Below are positions 1 through 10,809 of a stretch of 64,000 bases of DNA, piece by piece; position 1 is the stretch's first letter; each line of letters opens with the position of its first letter. The notes below the pieces were generated by a model. That model was not told where the DNA came from. It was given only the letters and a program-made list of their open reading frames with translations, and searched no databases. The stretch spans positions 1,240,001 to 1,304,000 of the forward strand of contig JAGTXZ010000024.1 in assembly GCA_018398575.1 (NCBI GenBank). Direction: 5' to 3'. Origin of the DNA: Ampelomyces quisqualis. Lineage: Eukaryota > Ascomycota > Dothideomycetes > Pleosporales > Phaeosphaeriaceae. The position numbers were made by a program, and so were the translations under genes.

Positions 1-158
1 AAATTGAGAAAAAGACAAAAGAAAAGACAGGTAGCATCGGCTCCAGCCTGCAGAGCGAACAGCAGCTTGGGAGCCTCACGTGAAATATCACATTAAAAGG
101 AAAGGAAACTATGCTGTTGCCATATCTTTATGCTGCACCTTCAATACCAATCCCGCGC
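1..158. other. 3' flank of the METTL16-like gene
   Basis: This short stretch lies beyond the stop codon of the minus-strand methyltransferase gene. I see no coding sequence or RNA gene in it. It probably contains that gene's 3' untranslated region. Confidence 0.4.
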
Positions 159-1499
159 TCACCCAGACTTCTTAAAGTGCTGATGCACAACCCCACAAAA
201 GCTCTCCCACAAGACCCGATCGGTTCCTCGCAGCCACTGCAACTCGACTTCTCTTGCCAGGCCTATCACCCTGACTCGAAACGCCAGCTCGACTTTCCTG
301 TCGTCACCTTGCATGTCGACGACGCGCTCCCTCTGCTTCCGCTCATATGCGCGACGATACGCCCGACTCCATACATTTCCACTAGCTTCACCGACGCCAC
401 TTGACGTTTGGTCGTCCCAGGCCCACGACAAGTCGAGCGCTGTTATATGCGTGGTGATGGTGTCTTTTGCTGCGTCTGGGGATATGGTTGCGGGAAGTTG
501 AATTGTATACGAAGTGGGAAAGGGCAGGTATTCGTTTGCGATTGTTTCGATGCGCGCAATGCTCTGTTCTCGTCAGCTCTTCAAGCGCTCTTACATGAAA
601 TATTCATTGCGACTCACATTTCTCGGCCTGAGGTCACCAAAGCTCCACGCAACGACCCAGCGCTTGGTGCTTGACCCGGTATCTACAACGCCAACTGCCC
701 AGTTTGTGATGCTGTGCTTCTTTAGTAGTTTGATGATTGCTTTTGCGCTTGACAATTTGCCTAGCATACTGCTGTACCATTGAACCTTGTCCTTCAGCAC
801 TAGACTTTCATTAACAATTCGGGTGACGAAGCCTAAATCGCCTTCCGGGCACACCATTTCCACTTCTGCACCGGTGCATACCGCATTCGGTCTCCAGCTC
901 TTGCCTTCGCCCTTGAGGCTCGCTGACATGTCAGCGATATCGTTGAAAAAGGGCGGGTTGCACATGGTGAAGTCTAGATGATCGACACCCAAGCCTTGAT
1001 GGGGAATCAGTGGATTAAGCTCGGTCGTCTGAAGGAGCGTGGTTCGAGTCATGAGATGGTTAACGGCGAGATTGCGTGCTGCTGATTCGAAACTCTTCTT
1101 GTCCGTGTCCGTTGCGCACATTGTCCAGTTGGGGCGTGATCGTAGGCAGAGCATGGTGTATATGGCAGATGCTCCCGTGCCTATATCCAGACCCTTCACC
1201 GTTCGCTCCGGGGCATACTTGTTGTGATAGTCTGGGGAGGTGGAGTCAATTAGGCTCTGTATCCACGACACGTAGTTCCAGCGATTCGGTATTGGCGGGC
1301 AGAGACGGTCGTCTGGTACATGGAGAAGCAGACCAAAGTCGGTTTTCAATATGGCTTTTGACAGTGTCTTGACCGTCTCCGGGTCCTGGAAGTCTGGTTT
1401 TCCCAAGCTCTTCTGCCACATTTGCTTGAAGTCTGCATCTTTCTTGGAGAGGGCCTTGAAGTCGATCGAGTCGTATGGGGGCCGCTGGGCGATGTCCAT
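159..1499 (-). CDS. METTL16-like RNA N6-adenosine methyltransferase
   Basis: Predicted S-adenosylmethionine-dependent RNA methyltransferase of the METTL16 family, which in other eukaryotes methylates an adenosine in U6 snRNA. Two exons, complement(159..563, 618..1499), give 428 residues. The 54-nt intron (564-617) has a GTGAGT donor and a CAG acceptor, is phase 0, and joins the WSFGDLRPRN segment to a C-terminal domain. Visible motifs are RLCPPIPNR (about residues 65-73), the SAM-binding LDIGTG (104-109) and the catalytic NPPF (181-184). The N-terminal catalytic domain and a shorter C-terminal domain match the length expected for fungal members. The start is the first ATG of the long frame. 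If the intron were read through, the protein would stop eight residues later and lose the C-terminal domain, so the spliced model is preferred. Family assignment is secure; the exact RNA substrate is inferred. Confidence 0.9.
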
Positions 1500-1755
1500 C
1501 GAAGGAGCTGGATTTCACGAACCCTGAATCCAAACGGGAGAAAGAAAGTGTGTTGGTGTTGGAGAATGGGAGCATGTGAGCATTTGGAGGAGGCTTGGGC
1601 TAGGCGCACAGACCAGCTACGCGATGATTGGCTCAGAGATGATGAGATGGCAAGGACGATGTATTGTGTACATTTGTACATTTGATATACAGCTGGAGGG
1701 GAGCAATGGTTCCCAACCCACTACTGTCTGAGACAGCAATTGCAGCCCTGAAAGT
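1500..1755. promoter_or_regulatory. Intergenic region between METTL16-like gene and MET8
   Basis: Both flanking genes are on the minus strand, so this 256-bp gap should hold the promoter of the METTL16-like gene and the 3' end of MET8. No clear TATA box or binding-site motif stands out. Confidence 0.35.
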
Positions 1756-2601
1756 CTAGATCAAGAATGGTCCGTCGTAGGCGCCATCGGGTTCCTGGAG
1801 GCGTACCTGTTCGAGGGAGGGAACCGTTCCTGGCTTGTAGAATCCGAGCAGCGTGTCCATGTCGTCTTCGGTCATTGAGCAGAGCTCGTCGAGTGTGTAC
1901 TGTTCGCAGACCTTGGACATCCTGCCTGTGTTAGCATTCCGACGTGCCCTGTCGATTCACGCCACATACCACTGCATCCTCTTGGGGCCCTCTTCGATGT
2001 TGGGCGCAACCTTGCGCAGCTTCTTCCGGAGCATGCCCACGCGCTGGACTGCGGCGCCAATGTTCTTGGGGAGGCCCGCAGCGATCTGGCGCCTCACAAT
2101 GTTGGCCAGCTTCGGGCCGTTGCCGTTGGTGCTGACCATGATCTGGAGCGGACCGTCGCGATGCACGCTGCCAAAGTAGAAGTCGCACTCGGGCGGCACG
2201 TCTGCGATGTTGGCGGCGATTTTCTTCTCCTTGCACAGCGTCCATATCTGGGTCGAGGCTTCGGGGTCGTCGACGGCGGTCAGGACCATGTCGACGCCAT
2301 CGAGGTCCGAGGGCTCGAACTTGCGGTCGACATACTCGACCTGCTTCTGCTCTATGCGGTAGGCCACTTCGTCGTTGAGGCCGTCGCGCGGCGATACGAC
2401 GGTGACTTTTGCGTCGGCGTTGAGGATATTCACGATGCGGCCGGCAGCGACCTGCTCTTTGGTCAATGGTCCATAGTGGCTGGGCACGTCACGGGCAGGA
2501 CGCACCTCGCCGCCGCCGACTATCAGCACACGCTTGTTGCGGATCTGCCAGGCGAGCAGCAGAGAGCCGCCGCCCTGTATGTCTGGATAGGGGGCCTTCA
2601 T
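1756..2601 (-). CDS. MET8: MET8: precorrin-2 dehydrogenase / sirohydrochlorin ferrochelatase
   Basis: Bifunctional enzyme making siroheme, the cofactor of sulfite reductase: NAD-dependent oxidation of precorrin-2, then iron insertion. I model three exons, complement(1756..1921, 1970..2451, 2506..2601), 247 residues, close to the ~274 of yeast Met8p. The NAD-binding VLIVGGGE (about residues 25-32) runs directly into VAAGRIVNIL once a 54-nt, in-frame, stop-free intron (2452-2505, donor GTGCGT) is removed. A second intron (1922-1969, donor GTATGT) restores the tail starting MSKVCEQY. The NIADVPPECDFYFG segment (about 113-126) is the likely dehydrogenase/chelatase active-site region. The gene is divergent from PEP7 across 189 bp. 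Expression may follow sulfur or nitrate assimilation, but no specific site was recognised. Confidence 0.92.
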
Positions 2602-2790
2602 GGCGGGTGTGGTGTCTACTACCGAGCCCCTACTCCGTAGTACGTACTACATAGTCATACATGTCTGGGGCGCGGCCACGGCCCACTCGGCTCGGCAGTG
2701 CCTTGCAACGGCGCGGCGCCTAGGCTGCATGCTGCACACTGTACCGAGCACGTCGTGCCTGGCCCCCCCTCCCCACATTCTCTTCTCGCC
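2602..2790. promoter_or_regulatory. Shared divergent promoter of MET8 and PEP7
   Basis: This 189-bp gap separates the start codons of two genes transcribed away from each other, so both promoters must fit within it or overlap the coding regions. It is GC-rich. I see no convincing TATA box. Confidence 0.5.
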
Positions 2791-4807
2791 ATGGCCTCTC
2801 GCCGGTCTCTGGGCGGCGGCCGCGTGCTGGGGAGCGGCAGGGTGTCGCCGGGCTCGCAGGCGTCCAAGGAGGACATCAGCAGCAAAGTGCGGCTGGCACC
2901 GGGCCACCATGCCGCCGCCAGCGCGTCGAGTCGCCTGGTGTGTCCCATATGCAACGAGGACATGGTAGGTCGCGACGCCTGCCCGACCTGCTCTCCGTGT
3001 GCTGATCTGGCAGGTGACGCTGCTGCAACTCAACAGGTACGCCTGCCGCCGCCCCCCCCTCCCCCTCCCCCAGCGCACGCGTCTAACCAGGGCAGACACC
3101 TCGACGACAACCACCAGAACCTCGTCGAGGAGGAGCAGGATGAGGTCAAGAACTGGTTCGAGTCGCAGATGCAAAAGGCAAAGAGGTTCCAGCCGCTCGC
3201 CGTCCTGAACCAGAAGCTCAAGGGCCTCGACGTCTTCGAGTCCAACGGCGCCCCCACCCCGCCGCATGCCGTCCCGCCCTCGGCGAGCAACTCCACCACC
3301 CACATCGCCCACGAGCCGGCCCCCATCCGAAGAGACCCCGAGGAGGAAGTCACGCGGACCCACTGGCAGCGGCCTGGGCACCGCGACGTGTGTTCGGATC
3401 CCATGTGTCCAAGGCCCCTCGCGTCGCCGATGGCGCTGGGGGGAGGCCACGCCCCGGTGAACTGCAGGCAGTGCGGGAGGCTGTTTTGCGAGGAGCACAC
3501 CATGTACCAGATGAAGCTGTCTCGGCTGGCTCAGCACGATCCCACGAGGGGCATCTGGTGTCGCGTGTGCGAGACGTGCTACAAGTCAAGAGCAGGATAC
3601 ATGGACCATCACGGCTCCGAGCGCGACCACTTTGACGACTTCGCCAAAACCAGACGCAAGCGCGTCGACCGAGAGCACATGGAAATCAGCAGGCTAGAGA
3701 AGCGCATGACGAAGCTGACCTCGTTACTCGCCGACCCGCCGCCACTCGAGGACACGCAGAGCTCAGGCGGCTGGTTCAGACTGTCAGGCGCAAAGAACCA
3801 GCGCAAGGCTCTGGAACAGTCCATCATCACGTGGGAGGAAGATGCAAAAGTACCCAACTGTCCCTTCTGCCAGCAAGAGTTTTCCACATACACGTTCAGG
3901 CGGCACCACTGTCGCATGTGCGGCCGGGTTGTGTGCAGCGATCCAAAGACCGAGTGCTCGACCGAGGTGGGTCTGAATGTCTCTGCGGGTGAGTGCATCT
4001 CAACATCTCCAAGTCCGAAGCTGATACAGGGCAGCTGCGACTAGGTCCGAAAAGCAGACTGCGCAGATGAGTGTCGACATTCGAATGTGCAGAGACTGCA
4101 AGCACACTTTGTTTGCGCGACGCGACTTTGCGCGCGAACTGGCAGATAAGCCAAAAGACCAGCGCTCGTACGAGAACTTGGCGCAGTTTGAGAGAGGCAT
4201 CCGACTGCTACTGCCACGATTCCAGAAGCTCTTGCAAGCACTGCAAGACCCCGACAAGCCACCAACTCCGCAACAGCTCACTGATGCGACCAAGGTACGA
4301 AAGCGCCTGATGGATGCGTTTTCGCAATTCGACGCCGCAGCAAAACGAATTCGCGACCTGCCGACAGACTCACCGACCCAACAACGTCTCCAGAAAGCCG
4401 TGTACCAGCAAGCATTCAGCTTCCTCAGTCTCCACATGCTCCCTCTTCGCTCACTACCACGAATTCTCAAGCACGCCGTGCCTCAAGGACGACCCAACGC
4501 CGGTGGAACCCTCGCCAACATCAAATACATCGATCGATCAGCTGGAAGCGTAGTCAGCAGCAGCGAAGTGTCTGCAATGGAAGTAGAAGAGAAGGAATTG
4601 CGAGAGCGCCTCATCATTCTCGAAGAGCAGAAGTTTATGGTGTCGGAGATGGTGGCGAATGCTACGAAACATCGCCGGTTTGATGAGGTTACGAGCCTTG
4701 GCCAAAATTTGGAAGATTTGAGCAAGGAGATTGACCAGGTTAACGGACAGCTGGAGCAGTTGGACTTCGCGGCCGTGTATCAGAATGACTTGGCGAGTCC
4801 TGGTTGA
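2791..4807 (+). CDS. PEP7: PEP7/VAC1-like FYVE-domain endosomal tethering protein
   Basis: Predicted effector that binds PI3P and Rab5-type GTPases in Golgi-to-endosome vesicle docking, working with Vps45 and syntaxin in yeast. Four exons, join(2791..2964, 3014..3036, 3096..3988, 4035..4807), encode 620 residues; introns are 49, 59 and 46 nt and exon 2 is only 23 nt. The N-terminal C2H2 finger has C51, C54, H67 and H72 and is restored only by splicing. A first, divergent FYVE-like finger spans about 165-227. The second FYVE finger starts at C321, carries the PI3P-binding RRHHCRMCG core (334-342), and is completed across intron 3. The C-terminal helix with LEEQKFMVSEMV resembles the Rab-binding region of rabenosyn-type proteins. 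The start ATG at 2791 (MASRRSLGGG) is preferred to an upstream GTG. It is longer than yeast Pep7 (515 residues). Confidence 0.9.
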
Positions 4808-5562
4808 AGTAGTTCCCTGACCAACACAATTTCGCCTTGGGATGATTGTCACCGAAGCAAACAATACCACGACCCGAAATTCAGCCCACTGCACACTCGA
4901 AAGAGTCAGAGATTCGAGGCCACACGACACCACGACAGATGGTCGAAATTCTCCTGCGTCCAGTCGTGCTATCTGCTTCTCAAAAGACGTGGGAAGCGTG
5001 GGACCACATAAAACTGGAAAGTCTGGCCGTAGGAATTCAGCACTCAGATTATATGATGCCTCAGGCTCACGGACAGGCAGGACGCATGGGCTCTGCTACA
5101 TGTCCCACGCATAAATGTATCATGAATCCAAGCGTGCTGTTACAGGGCAGTAACGACGCAACTCCATGCTAGAGTACTCGCATGGATGAGACAGACTCCG
5201 TGGCTAGAAGTTGGGACTTTGGATAGGAATAGGGTTGAAATACTCGTACCTTTTTTTCCAAAACACATCCTCGTTGCGGTGACTATTTCTCAAACACCAT
5301 GTCTCCACACCAAAGTGGTTAACTCTAGTAACATCATTATTCACCGATATTTTTGAACGCTTTGGTCTCCTTCTTGTGGAATGTTGCTCAACATGGTTCA
5401 TTCAAGAAGGTAAGTGTGATTCAGAGCCTCGTTCTCGCGAATACTTGTGCATGAAATTCTTCGTCCGCAATCGCCGCGGTTCTAAATGTTGATGAGAATT
5501 TCAGGCTTCCGAAAGTATTAGCACCGAGTCAAACCCACCTCCTCAACCATCCATCAAACAGA
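4808..5562. other. Intergenic, no gene recognised
   Basis: About 750 bp downstream of PEP7. Only short, low-quality open frames are present on either strand. I see no splice-linked coding segments, tRNA or repeat. Confidence 0.4.
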
Positions 5563-5796
5563 CTAATACTCATCCCCATCTTCCTGCCCATCATCAACCC
5601 CACTATCAAGCCCCTCCAGCATCTCCACATCCACCCCACTCTCCCCGTCCAACGCTCTCCTCCACTCCTCTCCCCTCTCCCTCTGCACCTTCAAATTCCC
5701 TTCCAGCCCCGAATGCCTTCTTACCCACCTACCATATCCCTCCCACTCCTCCGCACTCACCCTCGCCGCCGTCGCAACACTTCTCTACGCAGGATA
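5563..5796 (-). CDS. Possible 3' exon of an unidentified small gene
   Basis: The minus strand has a frame ending in an acidic, Trp- and Arg-rich tail containing EEWEGYGRWVRRHSG and ending GVDDGQEDGDEY, which looks protein-like rather than random. In frame upstream is a TAG that could be the acceptor of an intron, and a further open stretch reaches an ATG at 6021, but I could not find a donor giving a single convincing model. The plus strand of the same interval is also partly open with a proline-rich, helix-like reading. Treat this as a weak candidate for the C-terminal exon of an unknown protein. Confidence 0.22.
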
Positions 5797-6021
5797 CGCA
5801 TTGAATCCGCCCCCATCATCCACCAAACCTGCAGCAGCCCCGAGCAGAACATCTCTGCTATAGCAGCTTGTTGCGGGCGGAAGATGAGGCAGATGATGAA
5901 TTGGTGCATGATGAAATGCTGGACGAATTGTTTCGTGCGGTATGAGTATGTGCATACAGCATACATCTTCCACGAGATTCATGACGTAGTTGTATGAATG
6001 GTGCGCGCGGTGCTTTGCCAT

Positions 6022-6252
6022 GGACGTGTGAAGTCTTGGAGTATCGCGTCTGTCGCGCTAGCTATTTAGCGTGTTTGGCGCAAATGCCCCTCAATTCCAG
6101 GTAAAGCCGTCGAGCTGTTCTGGGCTCCAACTGCCGGATTCCAAATTGCCCAACTCGCACAAAAGCAACTCGCTCTTGCCGCCTCATTGCGGATTCATGC
6201 ACCATCGCATCGCGCCATAGCCACGTGACATTGCCCCCCAAAGCATCGACGC
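6022..6252 (+). promoter_or_regulatory. Promoter region of glutaminyl-tRNA synthetase
   Basis: About 230 bp upstream of the synthetase start codon. It has no strong frame. No TATA element was recognised. Confidence 0.4.
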
Positions 6253-8205
6253 ATGGCAGACGCAACAGCACCCGCCGAGGAGAAGGGCCCCTCCAAGCGC
6301 GCCCTCGAGAAAGAGGCAAAGAAGGCCGCAGCCAAGGCGAAGAAGGCGGCCTATGCCCTGAGGCCCAAGGAGCAGACCAAGTCCGCAGCAAGCAAGGAAC
6401 CCACCAGCATCTTCTCCGAGGGCTGGCTGAAGCGGGTATACGAAGAGAAGCCCGTCAAAGACGTACGCACTCGGTTCCCGCCCGAGCCGAACGGCTACCT
6501 TCACATCGGACATTGCAAAGCGATTGCTGTTGATTTCGGATTCGCCAAGCATCACAATGGCGCCTGCAACCTCCGCTACGACGACACGAACCCGGAGAAG
6601 GAGGAGGAGAAGTACTTCACCAGCATCCTGGATATTGTGAAGTGGCTGGGCTTCGAGCCAGCGAAAGTCACCTACAGCAGCGACTGCTTCGACAAGTTGT
6701 ATGAGCTGGCTGAGGAGCTCATCACCAAGGACGGCGCATACGTCTGCCATTGCACTCGTGCGTACACCAGCACCTGTCAACATTGCGAAGTGGTCTAATG
6801 CAGGGCAGGAGAGGAAATCAATATGCAGCGTGGCGGACCGGACAATCGAGGCAAGCGCTACGCCTGCGACCACCGCGCACGACCGATCGAAGAGTCGATA
6901 ACCGAGTTCCGAGCGATGCGAGACGGCAGATATCAGGCTGGCGAGGCGTTTCTGCGCATGAAGCAGAAGCTGACAGACGCGGACGAAGGCAACCCTCAAA
7001 TGTGGGATCTGCCGGCATATCGTGTCGTCAAAGAGAATCACCACCACCGAACAGGCGACAAGTGGAGAATCTACCCGACCTACGACTTCACGCACTGCAT
7101 TGTTGACGCACTAGAGGGCGTCACACATTCACTATGCACCGTCGAATTCCGCCAGTCGCGTATATCGTACGACTGGCTGCTGGAGAAGCTGGACATGAAA
7201 GCGCCAAAGTCAGACGAAAAGGGCCCGATGCAGCGTGAATTTGGCCGTCTGAGTGTTGGCGGGACAATCCTGTCCAAGCGACGCATTTTGCAGCTCGTCG
7301 AGGGCACGACGGTCGAGATAAAGAAAGAAGATGGCACAGTCGAGACAAGGAAAGTCGCGCCAGCGGTCCGCGGATGGGATGATCCGCGATTGTTCACAAT
7401 GGTGGCTCTTCGCCGTCGTGGCATACCAGCGAAGGCCATGCTCAACTTTGTCGCTGAGCTGGGCGTGACAGATGCACTCACCGAGATTGAGCCTCCGCGA
7501 CTAGAGTCATCCATTCGCAAACACCTCGAGCGCACCGTGCCGCGCCAGATGCTAGTCCTCGATCCGATCAAGGTTGTCATCGAAGATTTCGCTGCGGAAG
7601 ACGAGCAGGAGATGACCGTGCCATACGACCCTAAAGGCACAATACCCGGCGAACGACGCGTCAAGATTGGTAATGCCGTCTACATCGATCGCAGCGACTT
7701 CCGAGAAGAGGACGACCCAGACTACTTCAGACTGGCACCAAAAAAGGTGGTTGGTCTTTACAATGTACCGTTTGCGATACGCGCCACGTCATTCTCGAAG
7801 GACGAGAATGGCAATGTGACGGAGATCAAGGCGGTCAAGGTACCCGCTACGGAAAAGCCAAAGGCATACATTCAGTGGGTAGACGTCACAACTGCTGTTC
7901 ATGTCACAGCACGCTTGTACAATTCTCTCTTTAAGACCGAGTCACCAAACACACTTGACTGGAAAACTGGCGGCTGGGCTGATGACCTGAACCCAAATTC
8001 TGAGATTATCTACGGCAAGGCAGTTGTCGAGCGCGGTATTCAGGATTTGATTAAGCAGAACTCGTTGAACCCAAGCGGATCGTCAGATGCTCTTGTTCGT
8101 TTCCAGGCACTGCGCACTGCGTATTTTTGCGTCGACATCGAGTCTACTGCGGATAGCATTGTGTTGAACCAGATCGTTAGCTTACGAGAGGACAAGGGTA
8201 AATAA
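6253..8205 (+). CDS. Cytosolic glutaminyl-tRNA synthetase
   Basis: Class I aminoacyl-tRNA synthetase that charges tRNA-Gln in the cytosol. Two exons, join(6253..6757, 6809..8205), give 633 residues. The 51-nt intron (donor GTGCGT, acceptor at 6806-6808) interrupts the conserved YVCHCT..EEINMQRG segment. An acceptor five bases earlier would shift the frame, so the second CAG is chosen. The FPPEPNGYLHIGH motif carries the HIGH signature at 84-87, and TILSKRR (about 321-327) is the KMSKS-equivalent loop. The eukaryote-type N-terminal Lys/Ala-rich extension (1-50) is present, and a GlnRS-specific beta-barrel anticodon-binding region fills the C-terminal half. It ends 125 bp from the convergent caspase-like gene. 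Confidence 0.95.
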
Positions 8206-8330
8206 ATAAGTACGTCCGTGTCGGCGCTATGGGCCCTAGAGAGGAAATAACCAAGCAACTTCACATAGTCGTCATGATTTGAAACAAGTATACTTATTTC
8301 CTATGTCTTTCATAATCTCACCATCAGTTC
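8206..8330. terminator. Convergent 3' ends of GlnRS and caspase-like genes
   Basis: Two genes end facing each other across 125 bp, so both polyadenylation regions lie here or overlap. A run reading AAATAAATAAG sits at the GlnRS stop and may serve in 3'-end formation. Confidence 0.35.
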
Positions 8331-9604
8331 TCAAATGGTCACCTCAGTCACAGGCTTTGGTCTTTCTCTTGACACCACAGAATCCGTCTCACCCTCCATC
8401 CCATCATCCAACCCCGCTTCCTCCGCACTCCTCTTTCCAGGACTAATCGCCGATAAATGCTCCCTATGCTGGATAACATACTGCGCCAACTCCTTGAACG
8501 TTCTCCCGCCCACTTTCCTGCACCCCAGCCACTTGATATCCACCACCGGCGCACCCGCATCTCTCAGCAACATTGGCAGCGACCGCGTTAGATTCTCAAT
8601 GTGCACCTCATTGAAGCACTCGTGTTCAAGCGCGAACCCGAGATGCAAGAACCGCGCATGCGACGATATCGCTTGATTCCGGTGCGGGCGCTCATGCACG
8701 GGTTTGAGTTTACTCAACCGAATATGTCGACTACTCGATGAATGCGACCACAATGCAGGTGGTTTCGCGACGCCGCTGACGCGATCGCGCTGCATGCGCT
8801 CTTGGATGTGCCGCGTAGTAAAGTAACTGGGAGCGTTTTCGACCACGAGCTCTTTCAAGTGCTTGATGAGGCGACGTGTGAAGGAGTGTTTGCCCGGTTG
8901 GGGAGTGAGCTCGCCGATGTGTGAGGCGGCGAGCATTTCGTAGGTTCGGCTTAGTTCGACGACGTTGCGGTTGAGGTCGCTGGCGTAGCAGCAGTCCATG
9001 ATGCCGAACACGTCGGCTGCGACGTCTTCGCGGAGGGAGCTTTCGACTTTGTTCCAAATAGCTCGGATTCTGTTGTTAGGATCGTTGTTGCTGTGGGGAT
9101 TGGTTAGTGAGGTGTGTGTGATACCTCAAGTGTATTAGGGACGTACGGCGCGAATTCGAGTACACGATGATCAATGTCCCAGATACCATGTCCAGCATAG
9201 TATACTATGAGCAGATTATCTGCGCTGTTGTGCTCACATGCCCATGTCATCACCTTCGAGTTGAGTGTGAGCTGCGCATTGGTATCCTGGAGTTCCAGCT
9301 CTTGCACATCATATTTGAAGACGTTTTCGAAAACATTAGCAAGGTCGTTAACCTATGATATTGTGAGAACTGTGGGTTTGACGCGGCATAGGATGATCAA
9401 TCATACTTCCTCACGAACACGCAATTGGTCAATGGCGTCGGCCCATTTGATCATCAAAACGTAAACATTCTGGTAGCCATCGGGTAAGTTCATGTGTATT
9501 GCAATGGATTTGTCCCAACGTTCTTGAAGCACCGACTGCTCTTCATCGTCTCGTGAGGTGTTTAGGTCACTGGGGTTGAGGCTCAGCGGCGAAGGGGGTA
9601 GCAT
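8331..9604 (-). CDS. Caspase-like (peptidase C14) protein
   Basis: Predicted cysteine protease of the caspase/metacaspase superfamily, a type often tied in fungi to NLR-like receptors and regulated cell death. Three exons, complement(8331..9090, 9147..9352, 9407..9604), give 387 residues; introns are 56 and 54 nt with GTACGT and GTATGA donors. The catalytic histidine lies in NLLIVYYAGHG (His about 121) and the catalytic cysteine in GIMDCCYAS (about 164-172); both are intact. The order is a ~60-residue N-terminal linker, then the p20-like core, then a C-terminal region ending in a charged tail. The frame continues upstream to an ATG at 9850, which would add 82 residues with little protein character, so 9604 is preferred. 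No NB-ARC or repeat domain is attached. Substrate and role are unknown. Confidence 0.8.
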
Positions 9605-10219
9605 GGTATTCACTCTGAGTGAGCTGTCACCCGAGTTTAGAACAAGCATATCTTGAAAAATTGGTGGAACCATATTCACAGAGTGAAGTACGAACACCTG
9701 AGGTGTGCATTTTCCCTGTAGGCAGCCGCGGCATATAGCCTTGGACAGCTCAGCAAAGAGCCGCACCCTACTCTGCTGTGCATGATCGAGGCTGTGCATC
9801 TTGTGTGCAGACACAGAACATACTTCGTATTTTTGCTGGGAAAACCACATGCTAACAATCTGGACCAGTGATGCTCGCAGTGGTCAGCCACGCACATGCA
9901 GAGGGGGCTACATGGTAAGACGTACTCCACATTGATATTAGCCAAAAGTGCCTCGTTGAGCTTCACGTGCTACCTCTAACCGTTTGAAGCTCCATCATTG
10001 GTGGATCCTCAGCAGGCAAACGGCCACTGGTAACAAGGCAAACTGTTGCCTCCAGGGAAGAAGCAAAGATGTTTCGCCAGATTGGATGTTCTCGCCCATC
10101 GCAGGAGGTCCTCCGCCTTACCAGTCAGATCCTCATGAGTATTAAGAGCCTCGAGTAAGCCTAGGCCGTAAGGCTCCTCGCCAACTGACACTCGACTCTC
10201 TTACCCACCCACTCGAACC
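9605..10219. other. Intergenic between divergent genes
   Basis: About 600 bp between the caspase-like gene and the small plus-strand gene, so both promoters should lie here. The minus strand remains open to 9850 (possible N-terminal extension of the caspase-like gene). Nothing else is recognisable. Confidence 0.4.
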
Positions 10220-10663
10220 ATGGTCGCAGAAGGACAACATGAGCAGGACCCCGAGATGACCGTCAAGGGCAACGATGACATAGTCCGTATCCATGTCATG
10301 GCTTTTTTCGTGGGCTGATGCGAAGCAGACAAGTACAGTGCCTCAGGACCGCGCCGGTGTAGCTGAAGGCGCGGCAGGCGAGGTAAGCCCCGCTATTGTA
10401 CCTCGTACCGGTATCACGCAACTCGGCGCTCATTGGATGCTGCGATTTAGATACCCACAAAATACAAAGCGGATAGCGCAATTCAGATCTCGGAAGTCAT
10501 CTCGAACAAACGATATCCAAAGACGCTCTACGTTGCGAAACATCGGAAAAACCCCAGAACAGGCAAAATTGAGTACCAGTTGAGAGAAACGAAGCAAGAC
10601 ATTGGAGTTTCTTACAGAAATGGTCATTGGTTCCCTGAGAAGGAGGTGGGCGTACTGAGATGA
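10220..10663 (+). CDS. Small spliced gene of unknown function (109 aa)
   Basis: Three short exons, join(10220..10282, 10329..10382, 10451..10663), form a clean 109-residue frame that no single open frame shows. Introns are 46 nt (donor GTCCGT, a GCTGATG branch-like site, acceptor CAG) and 68 nt (donor GTAAGC, acceptor TTTAG); both are phase 0. The acidic N-terminus (MVAEGQHEQDPEMTV) leads to a basic C-terminal domain containing SNKRYPKTLYVAKHRKN and ending RNGHWFPEKEVGVLR. The alternation of hydrophobic and basic residues with a late Trp suggests a small folded domain, faintly like a chromo or SH3-type barrel, but I do not recognise a family. It sits 147 bp upstream of the DUF6594 gene on the same strand. 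Confidence 0.6.
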
Positions 10664-10809
10664 TCTGGGGCCAATCATTGCTCTTGGATGTTGACCGGTC
10701 AAAGTGAAAAGAGTATATAGGGTAGCGAGTTTGAATGAAAGATCCTCGACTGTTACATCCATAAACGCGCCTCCTATTTCAGCTTCCGTGATTGTGTTGT
10801 CTCCTCAAG

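Noticed and set aside
2647..3537. Minus-strand open frame of 296 codons
   Set aside because: It lies antisense to PEP7 exons in GC-rich DNA. The plus strand gives recognised C2H2 and FYVE motifs, so this is a shadow frame.
7080..7664. Minus-strand open frame of 194 codons
   Set aside because: Antisense to the glutaminyl-tRNA synthetase coding region.
9605..9850. N-terminal extension of the caspase-like protein from an ATG at 9850
   Set aside because: The frame is open, but its residues lack the family pattern, which begins downstream of the ATG at 9604. Kept only as an alternative start.
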